The notes below the pieces were generated by a model. That model did no database searches. It saw only the letters and a program-made list of their open reading frames with translations, and was not told the origin of the DNA. Source: an uncultured Lachnospiraceae bacterium (GTDB lineage Bacteria; Bacillota; Clostridia; Lachnospirales; Lachnospiraceae). Taken from it: a stretch of DNA of 49,864 nt. The stretch covers positions 1-49,864 of the forward strand of contig CAPQSW010000021.1 in assembly GCA_948688495.1 (NCBI GenBank), written 5' to 3'. A program made the translations under genes and the position numbers. Positions 25,616 to 34,398 of this stretch are shown here, in pieces (position 1 is the stretch's first letter; every line of letters begins with the position of its first letter).

Positions 25616-25670
25616 AGATTTGATTTTTCCGTATACAGAATACAAACAGCATAAAAGAAAGCCCGGTCCA

Positions 25671-26564
25671 TTAATCGTACTTAATCATCTCATCCATATC
25701 CTCATGAAGCCTCTTAAGGTATTCTGTCATCTCATCCTTCAATTCCTCACGCCGAAGCGCAAATTCTATATTCGCCTGGATGAAACCTACCTTGCTACCC
25801 ACATCATAGCGATGCCCCTTAAAATCATAAGCATACATCGCCTGCTCTTTTGCCAGCCGCTTCAAAGCATCCGTCAGTTGGATTTCTCCGCCCTTTCCTG
25901 CATCCTGAGTCTCCAGAAAACGAAAGATTTCAGGTGTGATGATATATCTTCCCAGTACTGCCACATTAGACGGCGCCTCCTCCATAGACGGTTTCTCTAC
26001 CATATCATTTACTTTATAGACGCGCTCATCGACCTGTTTCCCCGCAATGATGCCATATTTGTCCACAACTTCATGCGGCACAGTCTGTACACCCAGAATG
26101 GACGTCTGATATTCCTTGAACACATCCAGCATCTGTCCCAGACAGGGCTGCTTGGAAATTACCACATCATCCCCAAGAAGCACAGCAAACGGCTCGCCGC
26201 CAATGAAGTGCTTCGCGGCAAGAATGGCATGCCCCAGCCCCCTTGGTTCTTTCTGGCGGATGTAATGAATATTCGCCATCTCGGAAATCTCCCGTACCAT
26301 AGCAAGCATTTCCTGTTTTTCACCCTTCTCAAGCTCAAACTCAAGCTCAATGGAACGGTCAAAATGGTCTTCGATGGAACGCTTATTTCTACCTGTCACG
26401 ACAATTATGTCCTGAATCCCCGCTTCTACCGCTTCCTCAATAATATACTGGATGGTGGGCTTATCCACAATTGGCAGCATCTCCTTGGGCTGCGCTTTCG
26501 TTGCCGGCAGAAATCTTGTCCCAAGCCCTGCCGCGGGAATAATTGCTTTTTTTACATTCATCAT
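25671..26564 (-). CDS. galU: UTP-glucose-1-phosphate uridylyltransferase
   Basis: 297 residues from the ATG at 26564 (GGAG seven bases upstream; upstream and downstream Met codons are possible). Makes UDP-glucose from UTP and glucose-1-phosphate for envelope glycans and the Leloir galactose pathway. The nucleotidyltransferase signature IIPAAGLGTRFLPATKAQPKEM is at the N-terminus; further conserved blocks are QYIIEEAVEAGI, RGLGHAI, FAVLLGDDV and KGGEIQLTDAL. Length is standard. It is co-directional with, and upstream of, the GH53-2 operon, but that operon has its own promoter; a role in handling released galactose is possible and not specific. Confidence 0.97.
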   Translation of the reverse strand: MMNVKKAIIPAAGLGTRFLPATKAQPKEMLPIVDKPTIQYIIEEAVEAGIQDIIVVTGRNKRSIEDHFDRSIELEFELEKGEKQEMLAMVREISEMANIHYIRQKEPRGLGHAILAAKHFIGGEPFAVLLGDDVVISKQPCLGQMLDVFKEYQTSILGVQTVPHEVVDKYGIIAGKQVDERVYKVNDMVEKPSMEEAPSNVAVLGRYIITPEIFRFLETQDAGKGGEIQLTDALKRLAKEQAMYAYDFKGHRYDVGSKVGFIQANIEFALRREELKDEMTEYLKRLHEDMDEMIKYD

Positions 26565-26584
26565 ATACATTCTCCTTTTCGTGC

Positions 26585-27037
26585 CTATGAAAGCGTAAAT
26601 TCTCCTGATTCCTTAGATTTGATATTCATGACGATGGAACAATCTGCTAAGTGCTCATAGTTTACTTCCAGATTGTATTTTACCCGCACGTCGATGTTGT
26701 CTTCTGTCTCTGCAATATCAACACTTTTCGCATCAATTCCAATCAGAAGGCTTCCAAAGGGGGTGTTATAGTAAGAAACATTTTTTTTATTTTTCTCAAA
26801 TACCATATGTACGTTAGAGACTCCCCGCTTGGTAATGTCCAGGGAATCCTCCGTAAGCTTGATGATGTTCTTCGTGTTCCCGTCAAACCCTTCCATCACT
26901 TCATCATACATAATATAGTGTTTCCCATTTTTCTTGTAATAATCCCCGGCAGTGATTACTTCTACCGGCGTTGCATCCTCCTCGTCCTGAGCTGCAAACT
27001 GCAGCCCGCTGATGGACAACAGTACATCTTTCGTCAT
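26585..27037 (-). CDS. DUF1934 (YwiB-type) beta-barrel protein
   Basis: 150 residues, soluble. The sequence fits the DUF1934 family: DVLLSISGLQFAAQDEED at the N-terminus, GDYYKKNGKHYIMYDE, then NIIKLTEDSLDITKRGVSNVHMVFE and TPFGSLLIGIDAKSV. Members are small lipocalin-like barrels of unknown function, widespread in Firmicutes and often next to envelope or arginyl-tRNA synthetase genes. It begins two bases after the racemase stop and is 20 bases before galU, so all three are likely co-transcribed. Confidence 0.85.
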   Translation of the reverse strand: MTKDVLLSISGLQFAAQDEEDATPVEVITAGDYYKKNGKHYIMYDEVMEGFDGNTKNIIKLTEDSLDITKRGVSNVHMVFEKNKKNVSYYNTPFGSLLIGIDAKSVDIAETEDNIDVRVKYNLEVNYEHLADCSIVMNIKSKESGEFTLS

Positions 27038-27039
27038 AA

Positions 27040-27870
27040 CTACTCCTCAATATGTATCAACCGCGCCTCTTCAATTTCACAAGGCAAAATTGAATTGGCA
27101 AAATTTTTAAACTTCTCTGCTGCATCACTGACATAAAACTGGTACATTGGCTCTTTTAACATTCTGCCATCATTGGCAATCCCGTGCTGTTCTAACAGAC
27201 GTTTTAAACCCAGCGCTGTCTCATAAGCCGGATTCACCAGATTAACGTTCTCTCCCATAATCTCAGCAATCATGGAGCGCAAAAGGGGATAATGGGTACA
27301 TCCGAGAATCAGGGTATCAATATCCGACTCCTGAAAATATACAAGATAGCGTTTCGCTACCTGTACCGTTACCGGGTCTTTCAGCCATCCTTCTTCTACC
27401 AATGGAACAAATAGTGGACATGCCTTACCTAAAACGATTGCATCCGGGTTGTGGTTATGTATCATCTGCGTATAAATCCGGCTCCCCACGGTTCCCTCCG
27501 TTCCTATCACGCCGATTCTGCCATTCTGCGTCATCTCTGCCGCAACCTTAGCCCCTGGCTTCACAACACCGATAATGGGCATTTTCATCTCCGGGCGTAT
27601 CTCCTCTAATGCAAACGCACTGGCCGTATTGCATGCCACCACAATGGCCTTCACGCCTTTGGATTCCAGAAAACGGATAATCTGCCGGGAATAACGGATA
27701 ATGGTTTCCTTAGATTTGCTTCCATAAGGCACCCTTGCCGTATCTCCAAAATAGATAATCCGCTCCTGTGGAAGCTGGCGCATAATCTCACGCGCCACCG
27801 TCAGTCCTCCCACACCGGAATCAAATACTCCAACGGGAGCATATTTCTCATTCTCAAAAGACTGGTTCAT
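27040..27870 (-). CDS. murI: Glutamate racemase
   Basis: 276 residues from the ATG at 27870 (GGAG eight bases upstream); an in-frame extension to 27966 has no ribosome site and overlaps spoIIR. Converts L- to D-glutamate for peptidoglycan. PVGVFDSGVGGLTVAREIMR, YFGDTARVPYGSKSKETI, catalytic Cys in VVACNTASAFAL and second catalytic Cys in LILGCTHYPLL are all present. The last ten residues run into the DUF1934 operon. Also called racE in Firmicutes. Confidence 0.97.
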   Translation of the reverse strand: MNQSFENEKYAPVGVFDSGVGGLTVAREIMRQLPQERIIYFGDTARVPYGSKSKETIIRYSRQIIRFLESKGVKAIVVACNTASAFALEEIRPEMKMPIIGVVKPGAKVAAEMTQNGRIGVIGTEGTVGSRIYTQMIHNHNPDAIVLGKACPLFVPLVEEGWLKDPVTVQVAKRYLVYFQESDIDTLILGCTHYPLLRSMIAEIMGENVNLVNPAYETALGLKRLLEQHGIANDGRMLKEPMYQFYVSDAAEKFKNFANSILPCEIEEARLIHIEE

Positions 27871-27955
27871 CTCATTTTCTCCACCAAAAAAGTCATACAC
27901 ATGTATATTAACTGTTTTGGCGTGAAAATGCAAGTGGTTGGAAAGATTTACAGAG

Positions 27956-28573
27956 TTACCTTCCAAGTAACTCCCGCACCCGCTCTACCAACGCAAACCT
28001 GACTTCGTAATCCTTCCCTTCCATCAGGCTTTCATACTCCTCCTGGGTTAAGGCACGCTGTAAAGATTTCTCCGCTTCCCCGTCCACGACCTCATAAACG
28101 CTGTTAAAAAAACAGAGATTGGGATACATCACGCACCACCAGTTATGTCCCCTGCCATCACCAATCACTACCTCTAATGCCTCATATTTCCCTGCCGGGA
28201 ATGTATAATTTCCATAAGTTTTTTCTGGAAAATCCGTTACAGCCAGCGAAGCTTCTATCTCATATGTATAACCTTCCTGCGCAATAATTCCCTCAGCCAG
28301 TTTCGTAATGCCAAGCAGATTTTTTTGAATTACCCTGCGGCTTGTCTCAATATCTGAAATTCCTTTGAGCCTGGGCTGCATATAGGAACCAACCGCATCC
28401 CGCACCTTCAGCTTTAAATTCTGGTCCTCCTGTGTATCACTGTTTGCCAGCACATGAAAGCGGATAACCTTTTCTGCAATTTCCTCTGTCATCCGCTGTC
28501 TGTGCTGCCAGATTGCGCAGCATGACAATACCGCTGCTGCCAATAAAACTCCTGTCTTTAATAAATGTTTCAT
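27956..28573 (-). CDS. spoIIR: Stage II sporulation protein R
   Basis: 205 residues. An N-terminal signal or anchor segment (LLKTGVLLAAAVLSCCAIW) is followed by the conserved SpoIIR core: IRFHVLANSDTQEDQNLKLKVRD, VTDFPEKTYGNYTFPAG, YEALEVVIGDGRGHNWWCVM and YPNLCF. SpoIIR is made in the forespore under sigma-F and signals across the septum to SpoIIGA to activate sigma-E in the mother cell. Its presence shows the organism carries the sporulation pathway, which matters for the interrupted csp-like gene at the start of the window. Confidence 0.95.
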   Translation of the reverse strand: MKHLLKTGVLLAAAVLSCCAIWQHRQRMTEEIAEKVIRFHVLANSDTQEDQNLKLKVRDAVGSYMQPRLKGISDIETSRRVIQKNLLGITKLAEGIIAQEGYTYEIEASLAVTDFPEKTYGNYTFPAGKYEALEVVIGDGRGHNWWCVMYPNLCFFNSVYEVVDGEAEKSLQRALTQEEYESLMEGKDYEVRFALVERVRELLGR

Positions 28574-28700
28574 TTCTAATACCTTCCTTATACAATTTAA
28601 CAGTTCAGCCCGCTCCGTTCACAAGGAGATATGAACTGTTTTCAAAAGTATTTCCAGAAACTTTGCATCTATTCAAGAAGACTTAAAAATAAAAAATTTA
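28574..28700. other. Spacer between spoIIR and the gerABC operon
   Basis: AT-rich, no ORF. No confident sigma-F motif was found by eye. Confidence 0.4.
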
Positions 28701-29807
28701 TCACCAGCCCAGGATTTTAATATCCACTTCAAACACATGCCGGACATTACGGCTATATTCTTCCGGCATATTCCGGTATTGATCATACAGTTCCCGGTTG
28801 AGCCCTCCCAGCAAAATATAACTGTTCGTAATGTCAATGCCATATTCCTCCTGAAGCGTTTCTGCCGTCTCCTGCAAATCCGCTGTAAGACGTTTCTCCA
28901 TCCTTTGCTCTATCTGATACTGCTGTCCCACAAAATTCGCCTGTCCCGACTTCATTTTTCCTTTTCCTGTGATTGAAATTGTAACCACAGGCGTTCCCTC
29001 CGCATTTTCCACGGATGTCAGTACCTGAATATCTGAAACCTCAGCTGCCTCATCTTTCCCTGGCTCACAGAGAAACATTTCCAAAAGATTCTGGCAGAGA
29101 AATATCTGCATGGCATCCTCCACGTTTAAAATCCCACAGTATTCAAAATTTTGTATAGCTGCATATCCGCTGATGGCCGGACGGTTCCCCTTTTCTGACA
29201 GTACCGGGATCAGCAGAAGCTCATTATGGTTATGCCACTGATTCATAAGGCTTCCCACCGTGGCAATCTTCTTCTGCTTAAAATCTTTCTGGCTCTCTAA
29301 CATTTCCTCCAGATAAGTCCCCATAGACCCTTCCGTCTCCTCCGTAAGCGTGAGGATTTCCGCAGCAGATCCGCTTCCAGCAAACAGGCTGATATTCCTC
29401 GCTGACATCTCCTGCTGTTCCCAGGTAAGAAGAATGCTGCGTAAGGACTTTGCATCGGAAATCAGTTTTTCCCCAAGCACCACCGCCTTGATATGGTTAT
29501 AATCAAGAACTTTATTCGTATTGTTTTCATAGGATTTCTCTACATGATATAAATCTATCCCTTCCAGCGACATGCCCATCGGCGTGTCCGTGGTCTTTCC
29601 TTTCTCCGATATTTGGGCGAGATCAGGAAAATCAAAACTGACCACCAGATTCTTCTCTGCCTCATCCTTACCCGCCTTTTTTTTCGATTCCTCCACATCA
29701 ATTCCAACCGCCAGCGGGAAACTGCGCTGTTCCAGTTCTGCCGATTCGCAGCCGCCCAGCAGGAGCATTCCCGGAATTAAAAAAATTAAAATTCTATTCT
29801 TCCACAT
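28701..29807 (-). CDS. gerC: Germinant-receptor C-subunit lipoprotein (Ger(x)C family)
   Basis: 368 residues with a lipoprotein signal (RILIFLIPGMLLLGGCESAE; lipid attachment to Cys19). It has the usual Ger(x)C layout: SFPLAVGIDVEE near the N-terminus, HIKAVVLGEKLISD, ISLFAGSG, and a C-terminal domain ending YRNMPEEYSRNVRHVFEVDIKILGW. In spores this subunit sits on the outer face of the inner membrane with GerA and GerB and is needed for germinant response. The start lies inside the last codons of gerB (14-base overlap). Expected to be under forespore sigma-G. Confidence 0.93.
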   Translation of the reverse strand: MWKNRILIFLIPGMLLLGGCESAELEQRSFPLAVGIDVEESKKKAGKDEAEKNLVVSFDFPDLAQISEKGKTTDTPMGMSLEGIDLYHVEKSYENNTNKVLDYNHIKAVVLGEKLISDAKSLRSILLTWEQQEMSARNISLFAGSGSAAEILTLTEETEGSMGTYLEEMLESQKDFKQKKIATVGSLMNQWHNHNELLLIPVLSEKGNRPAISGYAAIQNFEYCGILNVEDAMQIFLCQNLLEMFLCEPGKDEAAEVSDIQVLTSVENAEGTPVVTISITGKGKMKSGQANFVGQQYQIEQRMEKRLTADLQETAETLQEEYGIDITNSYILLGGLNRELYDQYRNMPEEYSRNVRHVFEVDIKILGW

Positions 29808-30915
29808 CCATCACTTTCTCCTTTCCCTGCTTTTTGCCCATCCTGATCTGATATACCAGCAACAGGACTAACAATACCAAAAACATTCCCGGAAGCGCGA
29901 TACAGCTCTGGTAAATTTCATAAATTTCTACCAGAAACTGATGCTCAAACAGCCCCTTTCCAATAAAAAAAGACAGTATCGCTACAAGGTATATGCTGTA
30001 ATTTCTTTTCGAGTCATGACACAGCTCCTTTAATACCAGACTCCCCTGGAAAATTCCCGTATTTAAGAGTGCAAACAATGCAAAAAACCATACTGCAGTC
30101 ATCAGCACATCCTGCCTGGTAAAAAATCCTCCGGGAAGGTTAATCATCCCCATCAATGTAAGAACTGGACGCTTTAACACGCCCATGGCATTCTGCCCAA
30201 ATATGCCAAGAAGAATCAAATAAATCACAATATTTATAAATGTTACCGTAAAAAGCGCCTCCCGCCCGCAGGACGCCAGTTTTTCGGCCTTCTTGCAAAA
30301 AGGTTTTAAAAACAGCAATGCACTTAAAGGCAATAGAAATATAAGAACCGATACACTGCCCTTAAATAACTGTACGCTGTCAGATGCCACAATTGGCGTC
30401 CAATAAGATGTATTTACCATTGGCATTGCCAGAACCAGCATTAGAAGCAATGGAATGCCCAAAAACCAGAAAATAATTTCATATACTCTTGCCCTGCCTT
30501 CAATCCCCCGGATACTTCCATACACAGCCAAGAGCAACAGCAAAAGGGAAATCCAGAAAAACGATCCTTCCGGCAGAAGCCATCCCAAGGTCAGCGCCGT
30601 GAGCTCATACAGCACATATCCCGATAACGCCACAAAATACAGAAGATAAAATACCATGAATATATCCGCAATAATCTGACCCATCACGTCCTTCATATAG
30701 TCATAATACCCTCCCTCAAAATGCTTCATATTGGCTCCCATCAGCCATAACAGCAGGACTCCCCCTGCCATTCCAAACAACAGACAAAAAACTCCGTCTG
30801 CCCCTGTCATAGCAGAAAAAATTCCCGGCAGCATCAGACTGCTCACGCCAAAAATATCCAGGACCAAAAGCCTCCTTATCTGCCGTAAAGATATTTTAAA
30901 GTTATCTGCAAACAT
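29794..30915 (-). CDS. gerB: Germinant-receptor B-subunit, endospore germination permease
   Basis: 373 residues, ten predicted transmembrane helices (amino acid permease-like APC fold, GerAB family). Typical opening KISLRQIRRLLVLDIFGVSSLM; helix 3 FMVFYLLYFVALSGYVLYEL. GerB subunits bind the germinant. It sits nine bases after gerA and overlaps gerC. No charged-residue oddity or truncation was noticed. Confidence 0.94.
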   Translation of the reverse strand: MFADNFKISLRQIRRLLVLDIFGVSSLMLPGIFSAMTGADGVFCLLFGMAGGVLLLWLMGANMKHFEGGYYDYMKDVMGQIIADIFMVFYLLYFVALSGYVLYELTALTLGWLLPEGSFFWISLLLLLLAVYGSIRGIEGRARVYEIIFWFLGIPLLLMLVLAMPMVNTSYWTPIVASDSVQLFKGSVSVLIFLLPLSALLFLKPFCKKAEKLASCGREALFTVTFINIVIYLILLGIFGQNAMGVLKRPVLTLMGMINLPGGFFTRQDVLMTAVWFFALFALLNTGIFQGSLVLKELCHDSKRNYSIYLVAILSFFIGKGLFEHQFLVEIYEIYQSCIALPGMFLVLLVLLLVYQIRMGKKQGKEKVMDVEE

Positions 30916-30923
30916 ATTCCCTG

Positions 30924-32435
30924 TTATTTCCCCTCTCCTTTTCTTTTTTCCTCTTGCCCCAGCTTCAGCCGGATACGCGCGTCTTCTCTGGTATACAGCG
31001 GCCTTTTTTTCAGGAAATCCAGCGGCAGGCGTAGAAATGTATCGCGCTCATCTGTATATCCATTCAAATCTGCTCCCACAAAAGGCGTCAGATACGGTAT
31101 GCCAAAGCTTTCTAAATGCGACAGATGAATCAGCACCGCCAAAAGTCCTATCAGAAATCCGAAAAATCCCAGTGAACCGCACAGAAAGATAAACATAAAT
31201 TTGAGAATGCGAAATGCTGTGGCAAATTCCTCATTTGGCACGGCAAAGGAGCACAATGCCGTCAGCGCTACTACGATTACAACAATGGGACTGACGATAT
31301 TAGCATCCACCGCTGCCTGCCCGATAATCAGTCCACCCACAATTCCGATGGTATTTCCATTCGCTCCCGGCAGTCGTACGCCAGCCTCCCGCAAAAGTTC
31401 AAATGCTATTTCCATAATGAAAACTTCCACCATTGCCGGAAACGGAACGCCCTGCCTTGATGCCGCCAGCGAAAGAAGCAATGCCGTGGGCAAAATCTGT
31501 GTATGAAAGTTTGTCATTGCCAGGTACAACCCGGGCAATACCATTGCCAGAAAAGAGGCTGCGTAACGCAAAACCCTGGTAAAAGATGCTATTTCCCATC
31601 GGCTGTAATAATCGTCGCTTGTCTGGATAAAACTGTTGTAAGTCGTGGGAAGAATCAATGCTACCGGAGAATTATCCGATAAAAGCACGATCCTTCCCTC
31701 CAGAATTGCCATTGCGGCCCGATCTGGACGCTGTGTCGTCTGAAACTGTGGAAAAGGAGAATACTTACGCTTCTCCGTAAGCTGCTCAATAATACCGCTG
31801 TCTAATGTTCCGTCAATTTCAAATTCACCCAGCCGTCTCTCAATTTCCTCCAGGATTCCGGGATAAATCAAATCCTTCATATAGACAAGATCTACATTTG
31901 TATTCGTGCGCCTTCCCACAAAACTCTCTTTCACCTTCACATGCGGACTGCGCAGGCGTTTACGGATTAAAGCGGTATTAAGCTTGATAGACTCGGAAAA
32001 CCCTTCATTTGATCCACGGATTACCTTCTCGGACTCCGTTTCATATACGCCTCGCCCGGGATAACCCTTATCTGGAATTTTTAATGCCTTATTATAGCCT
32101 TCCAGGAAAAACAGTGCATCTCCCGTAAGCATCCCCTGTGCAGCATCCTCAATTGTCTCAAAGGGCTTTGCATCTGAAACATCATATACATTTTCCCTGA
32201 CATAATCTACAAGCTCTGTCTCCGGAAGCATCCGCAGTTTTTCCAGAAATTTTCCTACTGCTGAATCTTTCCAATCCACATTGCTTATTGCCACTTCTAT
32301 ATATGCAATGTAACATTCACGATCCAGATGCTTTCCTACCTTTATCCTCCGCTTTTTAATATCCTCACAATCAGAAAACAGTTCTTCAAAATTTTTGATA
32401 TTCTCCTGCAAATCAGGGGTAATCTGCATTGCCAT
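30924..32435 (-). CDS. gerA: Germinant-receptor A-subunit (GerA family spore germination protein)
   Basis: 503 residues. The N-terminal soluble domain (about 1-240; ENIKNFEELFSDCEDIKKRR, then VYDVSDAKPFETIEDAAQGM) is followed by the conserved core around FVGRRTNTNVDLVYMKDL, SPFPQFQTTQRPDRAAMAIL and EGRIVLLSDNSPVALILPTT. Five or so transmembrane helices follow (LRYAASFLAMVLPGLYLAM; NTIGIVGGLIIGQAAVDAN). The C-terminal RLPLDFLKKRPLYTRED is typical. GerA subunits oligomerise into the ion-conducting channel of the receptor. Start chosen by AGGAGGAGG six to eight bases upstream. It is the first gene of the operon; the region above it holds the ispE terminator. Confidence 0.96.
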   Translation of the reverse strand: MAMQITPDLQENIKNFEELFSDCEDIKKRRIKVGKHLDRECYIAYIEVAISNVDWKDSAVGKFLEKLRMLPETELVDYVRENVYDVSDAKPFETIEDAAQGMLTGDALFFLEGYNKALKIPDKGYPGRGVYETESEKVIRGSNEGFSESIKLNTALIRKRLRSPHVKVKESFVGRRTNTNVDLVYMKDLIYPGILEEIERRLGEFEIDGTLDSGIIEQLTEKRKYSPFPQFQTTQRPDRAAMAILEGRIVLLSDNSPVALILPTTYNSFIQTSDDYYSRWEIASFTRVLRYAASFLAMVLPGLYLAMTNFHTQILPTALLLSLAASRQGVPFPAMVEVFIMEIAFELLREAGVRLPGANGNTIGIVGGLIIGQAAVDANIVSPIVVIVVALTALCSFAVPNEEFATAFRILKFMFIFLCGSLGFFGFLIGLLAVLIHLSHLESFGIPYLTPFVGADLNGYTDERDTFLRLPLDFLKKRPLYTREDARIRLKLGQEEKRKGEGK

Positions 32436-32473
32436 AAGTTCCTCCTCCTAATACCTCTTGCACGAGTGCGCAT

Positions 32474-32521
32474 ATCCTTTTTATCTTATAAGAAAAAGGA
32501 TAAGACGATGCTTATCCTTTT
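32474..32521 (-). terminator. ispE terminator with an overlapping alternative hairpin
   Basis: Minus strand: AAAAGGATAAG (32521-32511), loop CATCGT, CTTATCCTTTT (32504-32494), followed by T-rich sequence, a good intrinsic terminator for ispE. The second arm can instead pair with AAAAAGGATA at 32483-32474, giving two mutually exclusive stems in front of gerA. Confidence 0.65.
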
Positions 32522-32564
32522 CTCACTCTAATTATTATATTTTCCGAAATTTTCCTTTTTATTC

Positions 32565-33434
32565 TTACTTTCTGTTATATATCCCTGTGAGGTATACCTG
32601 CTTTGCCAAATCCCCTTCCCGCATGCTGCAATAAGCCTGCTGCGCCGCATCTTCATCCTCAAATAATCCAAACACCGTTGGACCGCTGCCACTCATCATG
32701 GCATTCAATGCACCCAGACGCATCATTTCCTCACGAATTTTGGCAATAACCGGATAGTTTGGAATCGTCACAGTCTCCAATACATTCCCCATATGGGAAG
32801 CAACCTTATGAAGATTCCCCTCCTTGATTCCTCCCAGCAAAACATCAATTTCCGGATGCTTCCTTATCTCGTCCAAATTCAAATTTTCATAGACAAATTT
32901 GGTGGAAACGCTAATCGGCGGTTTTGCAACCAGCACCTTACAGGAAGGCATGGGCGGCAACGGCGTAAGTTTTTCGCCTATCCCCTCGGCAAGAACTGTC
33001 CCCCGCATAATACAGTAGGGCACGTCCGCTCCAATTTTCACGGCACGCTCCATTAGCTGGCGCTTAGACAGCCCCATCTGAAACATCCGGTTCACACCGT
33101 ACAGCACCGCAGCAGCATCGGAGCTTCCTCCCGCCATCCCTGCCGCAACCGGAATAAATTTCTGCAGATCAATAAATATGCCCCCCTCCGGCTGAAATTC
33201 ATCCAGCAGTAATTTCGCTGCACGGCAGGCTAAATTACTTTCATTCTCTGGCACATAAAACAGGTTGCTTTTTAATTCTATACCCGGCTCTTTTGTCTTT
33301 CTCAATATAATTCTGTCATACATTTTCAACGTCTGCATAATCATGCGGACCTCATGATATCCATCTTCCCTGCGACAAAGCACATCCAGTCCCAGGTTAA
33401 TCTTTGCATACGCTTTTAGCTTCATTTCATCCAT
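32565..33434 (-). CDS. ispE: 4-diphosphocytidyl-2-C-methyl-D-erythritol kinase
   Basis: 289 residues from the ATG at 33434 (GAGGAG seven bases before it); the longer frame to 33506 lacks a ribosome site. GHMP kinase of the MEP isoprenoid pathway, phosphorylating CDP-methylerythritol at the 2-hydroxyl. LKAYAKINLGLDV with the Lys/Asp pair, the ATP-binding loop VAAGMAGGSSDAAAVL, and C-terminal MMSGSGPTVFGLF are all intact. Confidence 0.96.
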   Translation of the reverse strand: MDEMKLKAYAKINLGLDVLCRREDGYHEVRMIMQTLKMYDRIILRKTKEPGIELKSNLFYVPENESNLACRAAKLLLDEFQPEGGIFIDLQKFIPVAAGMAGGSSDAAAVLYGVNRMFQMGLSKRQLMERAVKIGADVPYCIMRGTVLAEGIGEKLTPLPPMPSCKVLVAKPPISVSTKFVYENLNLDEIRKHPEIDVLLGGIKEGNLHKVASHMGNVLETVTIPNYPVIAKIREEMMRLGALNAMMSGSGPTVFGLFEDEDAAQQAYCSMREGDLAKQVYLTGIYNRK

Positions 33435-33576
33435 AGTATTTCTCCTCGTATAATCATTTTCCCAGACTTCTGTCCATATTCTAACGATTCCGGCTGCTTT
33501 CGTCAATCAGTATCCGAAAGATTCTATTTTTAGTCCTGAAAGGGCTGAATAGTTGCATCAAATAACAAAAATGGTG

Positions 33577-33603
33577 TTAATTTTTTCCTCCCCCATCCGA
33601 TAT
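33577..33603 (+). promoter_or_regulatory. Sigma-28 (SigD/FliA)-like promoter
   Basis: TTAATTTT (33577-33584), 11 bases, TCCGATAT (33596-33603). The motility sigma consensus is TAAAGTTT-N11-GCCGATAA; the match is 3/4, 3/4 and 6/8 with exact spacing. No convincing sigma-A promoter was seen closer to the gene at 33673. Found by eye. Confidence 0.4.
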
Positions 33604-33672
33604 AGTTAATGAGAACTATAAATTTCATGGTTACGGATAACCAGATTATAATGCCAAGGAGGGAGATATCTC

Positions 33673-34248
33673 ATGAGTGTAAACAGTGTAAACAGCACAA
33701 CCGCTTATACCCCAAATTATCAGAATACTTATAACAACACCACTAAGGTTGAGGAAGAAAAGAAATCCAACTCAAATGGTGTCGTATATGAAAAAGGCAC
33801 ATCTGCTGCAAAAGGTACTTATGCTAAAGAGGATGTCGTTGCACGTTTAAAGAAAGATGCGGAAGACAGAACTGCACAGCTGAGAAGTTTGGTACAGCAG
33901 ATGATGGGCAACCAGGGAACCAGAATCGGACAGGCAGATGACATGTGGCGTTTCCTTGCAAAAGGTGACTTTACAGTTACTCCTGACGTAAAAGCCCAGG
34001 CTCAGAAGGATATTGCTGATGATGGATACTGGGGTGTAAACCAGACCTCTGACCGTATCATTGAGTTTGCAAAAGCTCTGGTAGGTGATGACCCGGAAAA
34101 GGCTGAGCAGATGCGCGCCGCTTTTGAAAAAGGCTTTAAGGCAGCAACCAAGTCCTGGGGACAGAAGCTTCCTGATATTTCCCAGAGAACCTACGATGCT
34201 GTTATGTCCAAGTTTGATGACTGGGCAGGCGTAAAGACAGAGGCATAA
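33673..34248 (+). CDS. Conserved soluble protein, DUF5610-like C-terminal region
   Basis: 191 residues, no signal peptide or membrane helix. An N-terminal low-complexity Asn/Ser/Thr/Tyr-rich tail (about 1-35) precedes a helical C-terminal domain. The stretch GYWGVNQTSDRIIEFAKALVGDDPEKAEQMRAAFEKGF, then WGQKLPDISQRTYDAVMSKFDDW resembles a family I remember from motile bacteria (DUF5610 or close kin); the number is uncertain. It has a very strong ribosome site (AAGGAGGGAG) and smooth codon use, suggesting high expression. It stands alone between a sigma-28-like promoter and a strong terminator. A flagellum-linked role is inferred from promoter and family memory only. Confidence 0.85.
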   Translation: MSVNSVNSTTAYTPNYQNTYNNTTKVEEEKKSNSNGVVYEKGTSAAKGTYAKEDVVARLKKDAEDRTAQLRSLVQQMMGNQGTRIGQADDMWRFLAKGDFTVTPDVKAQAQKDIADDGYWGVNQTSDRIIEFAKALVGDDPEKAEQMRAAFEKGFKAATKSWGQKLPDISQRTYDAVMSKFDDWAGVKTEA

Positions 34249-34313
34249 TTCTATCACAGGAATTATTCGCAGACATTTGCATATAACATGGACAGATGTC
34301 TGTGAGCAGTGAG

Positions 34314-34359
34314 AACACCCGCTTTCACACACGATAATGCATGAAAGCGGGTGTTTTTC
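34314..34359 (+). terminator. Intrinsic terminator of the 33673 gene
   Basis: AACACCCGCTTTCA (34314-34327) pairs with TGAAAGCGGGTGTT (34342-34355), a perfect 14-bp stem, followed by TTTT. Confidence 0.9.
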
Positions 34360-34398
34360 TCATACAAATACAACTCCCATTACAGAAAGGACGAACTT

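Noticed and set aside
25461..26660. 399-codon plus-strand ORF opposite galU
   Set aside because: galU on the minus strand has full family motifs; the plus frame has no recognisable domain or ribosome site.
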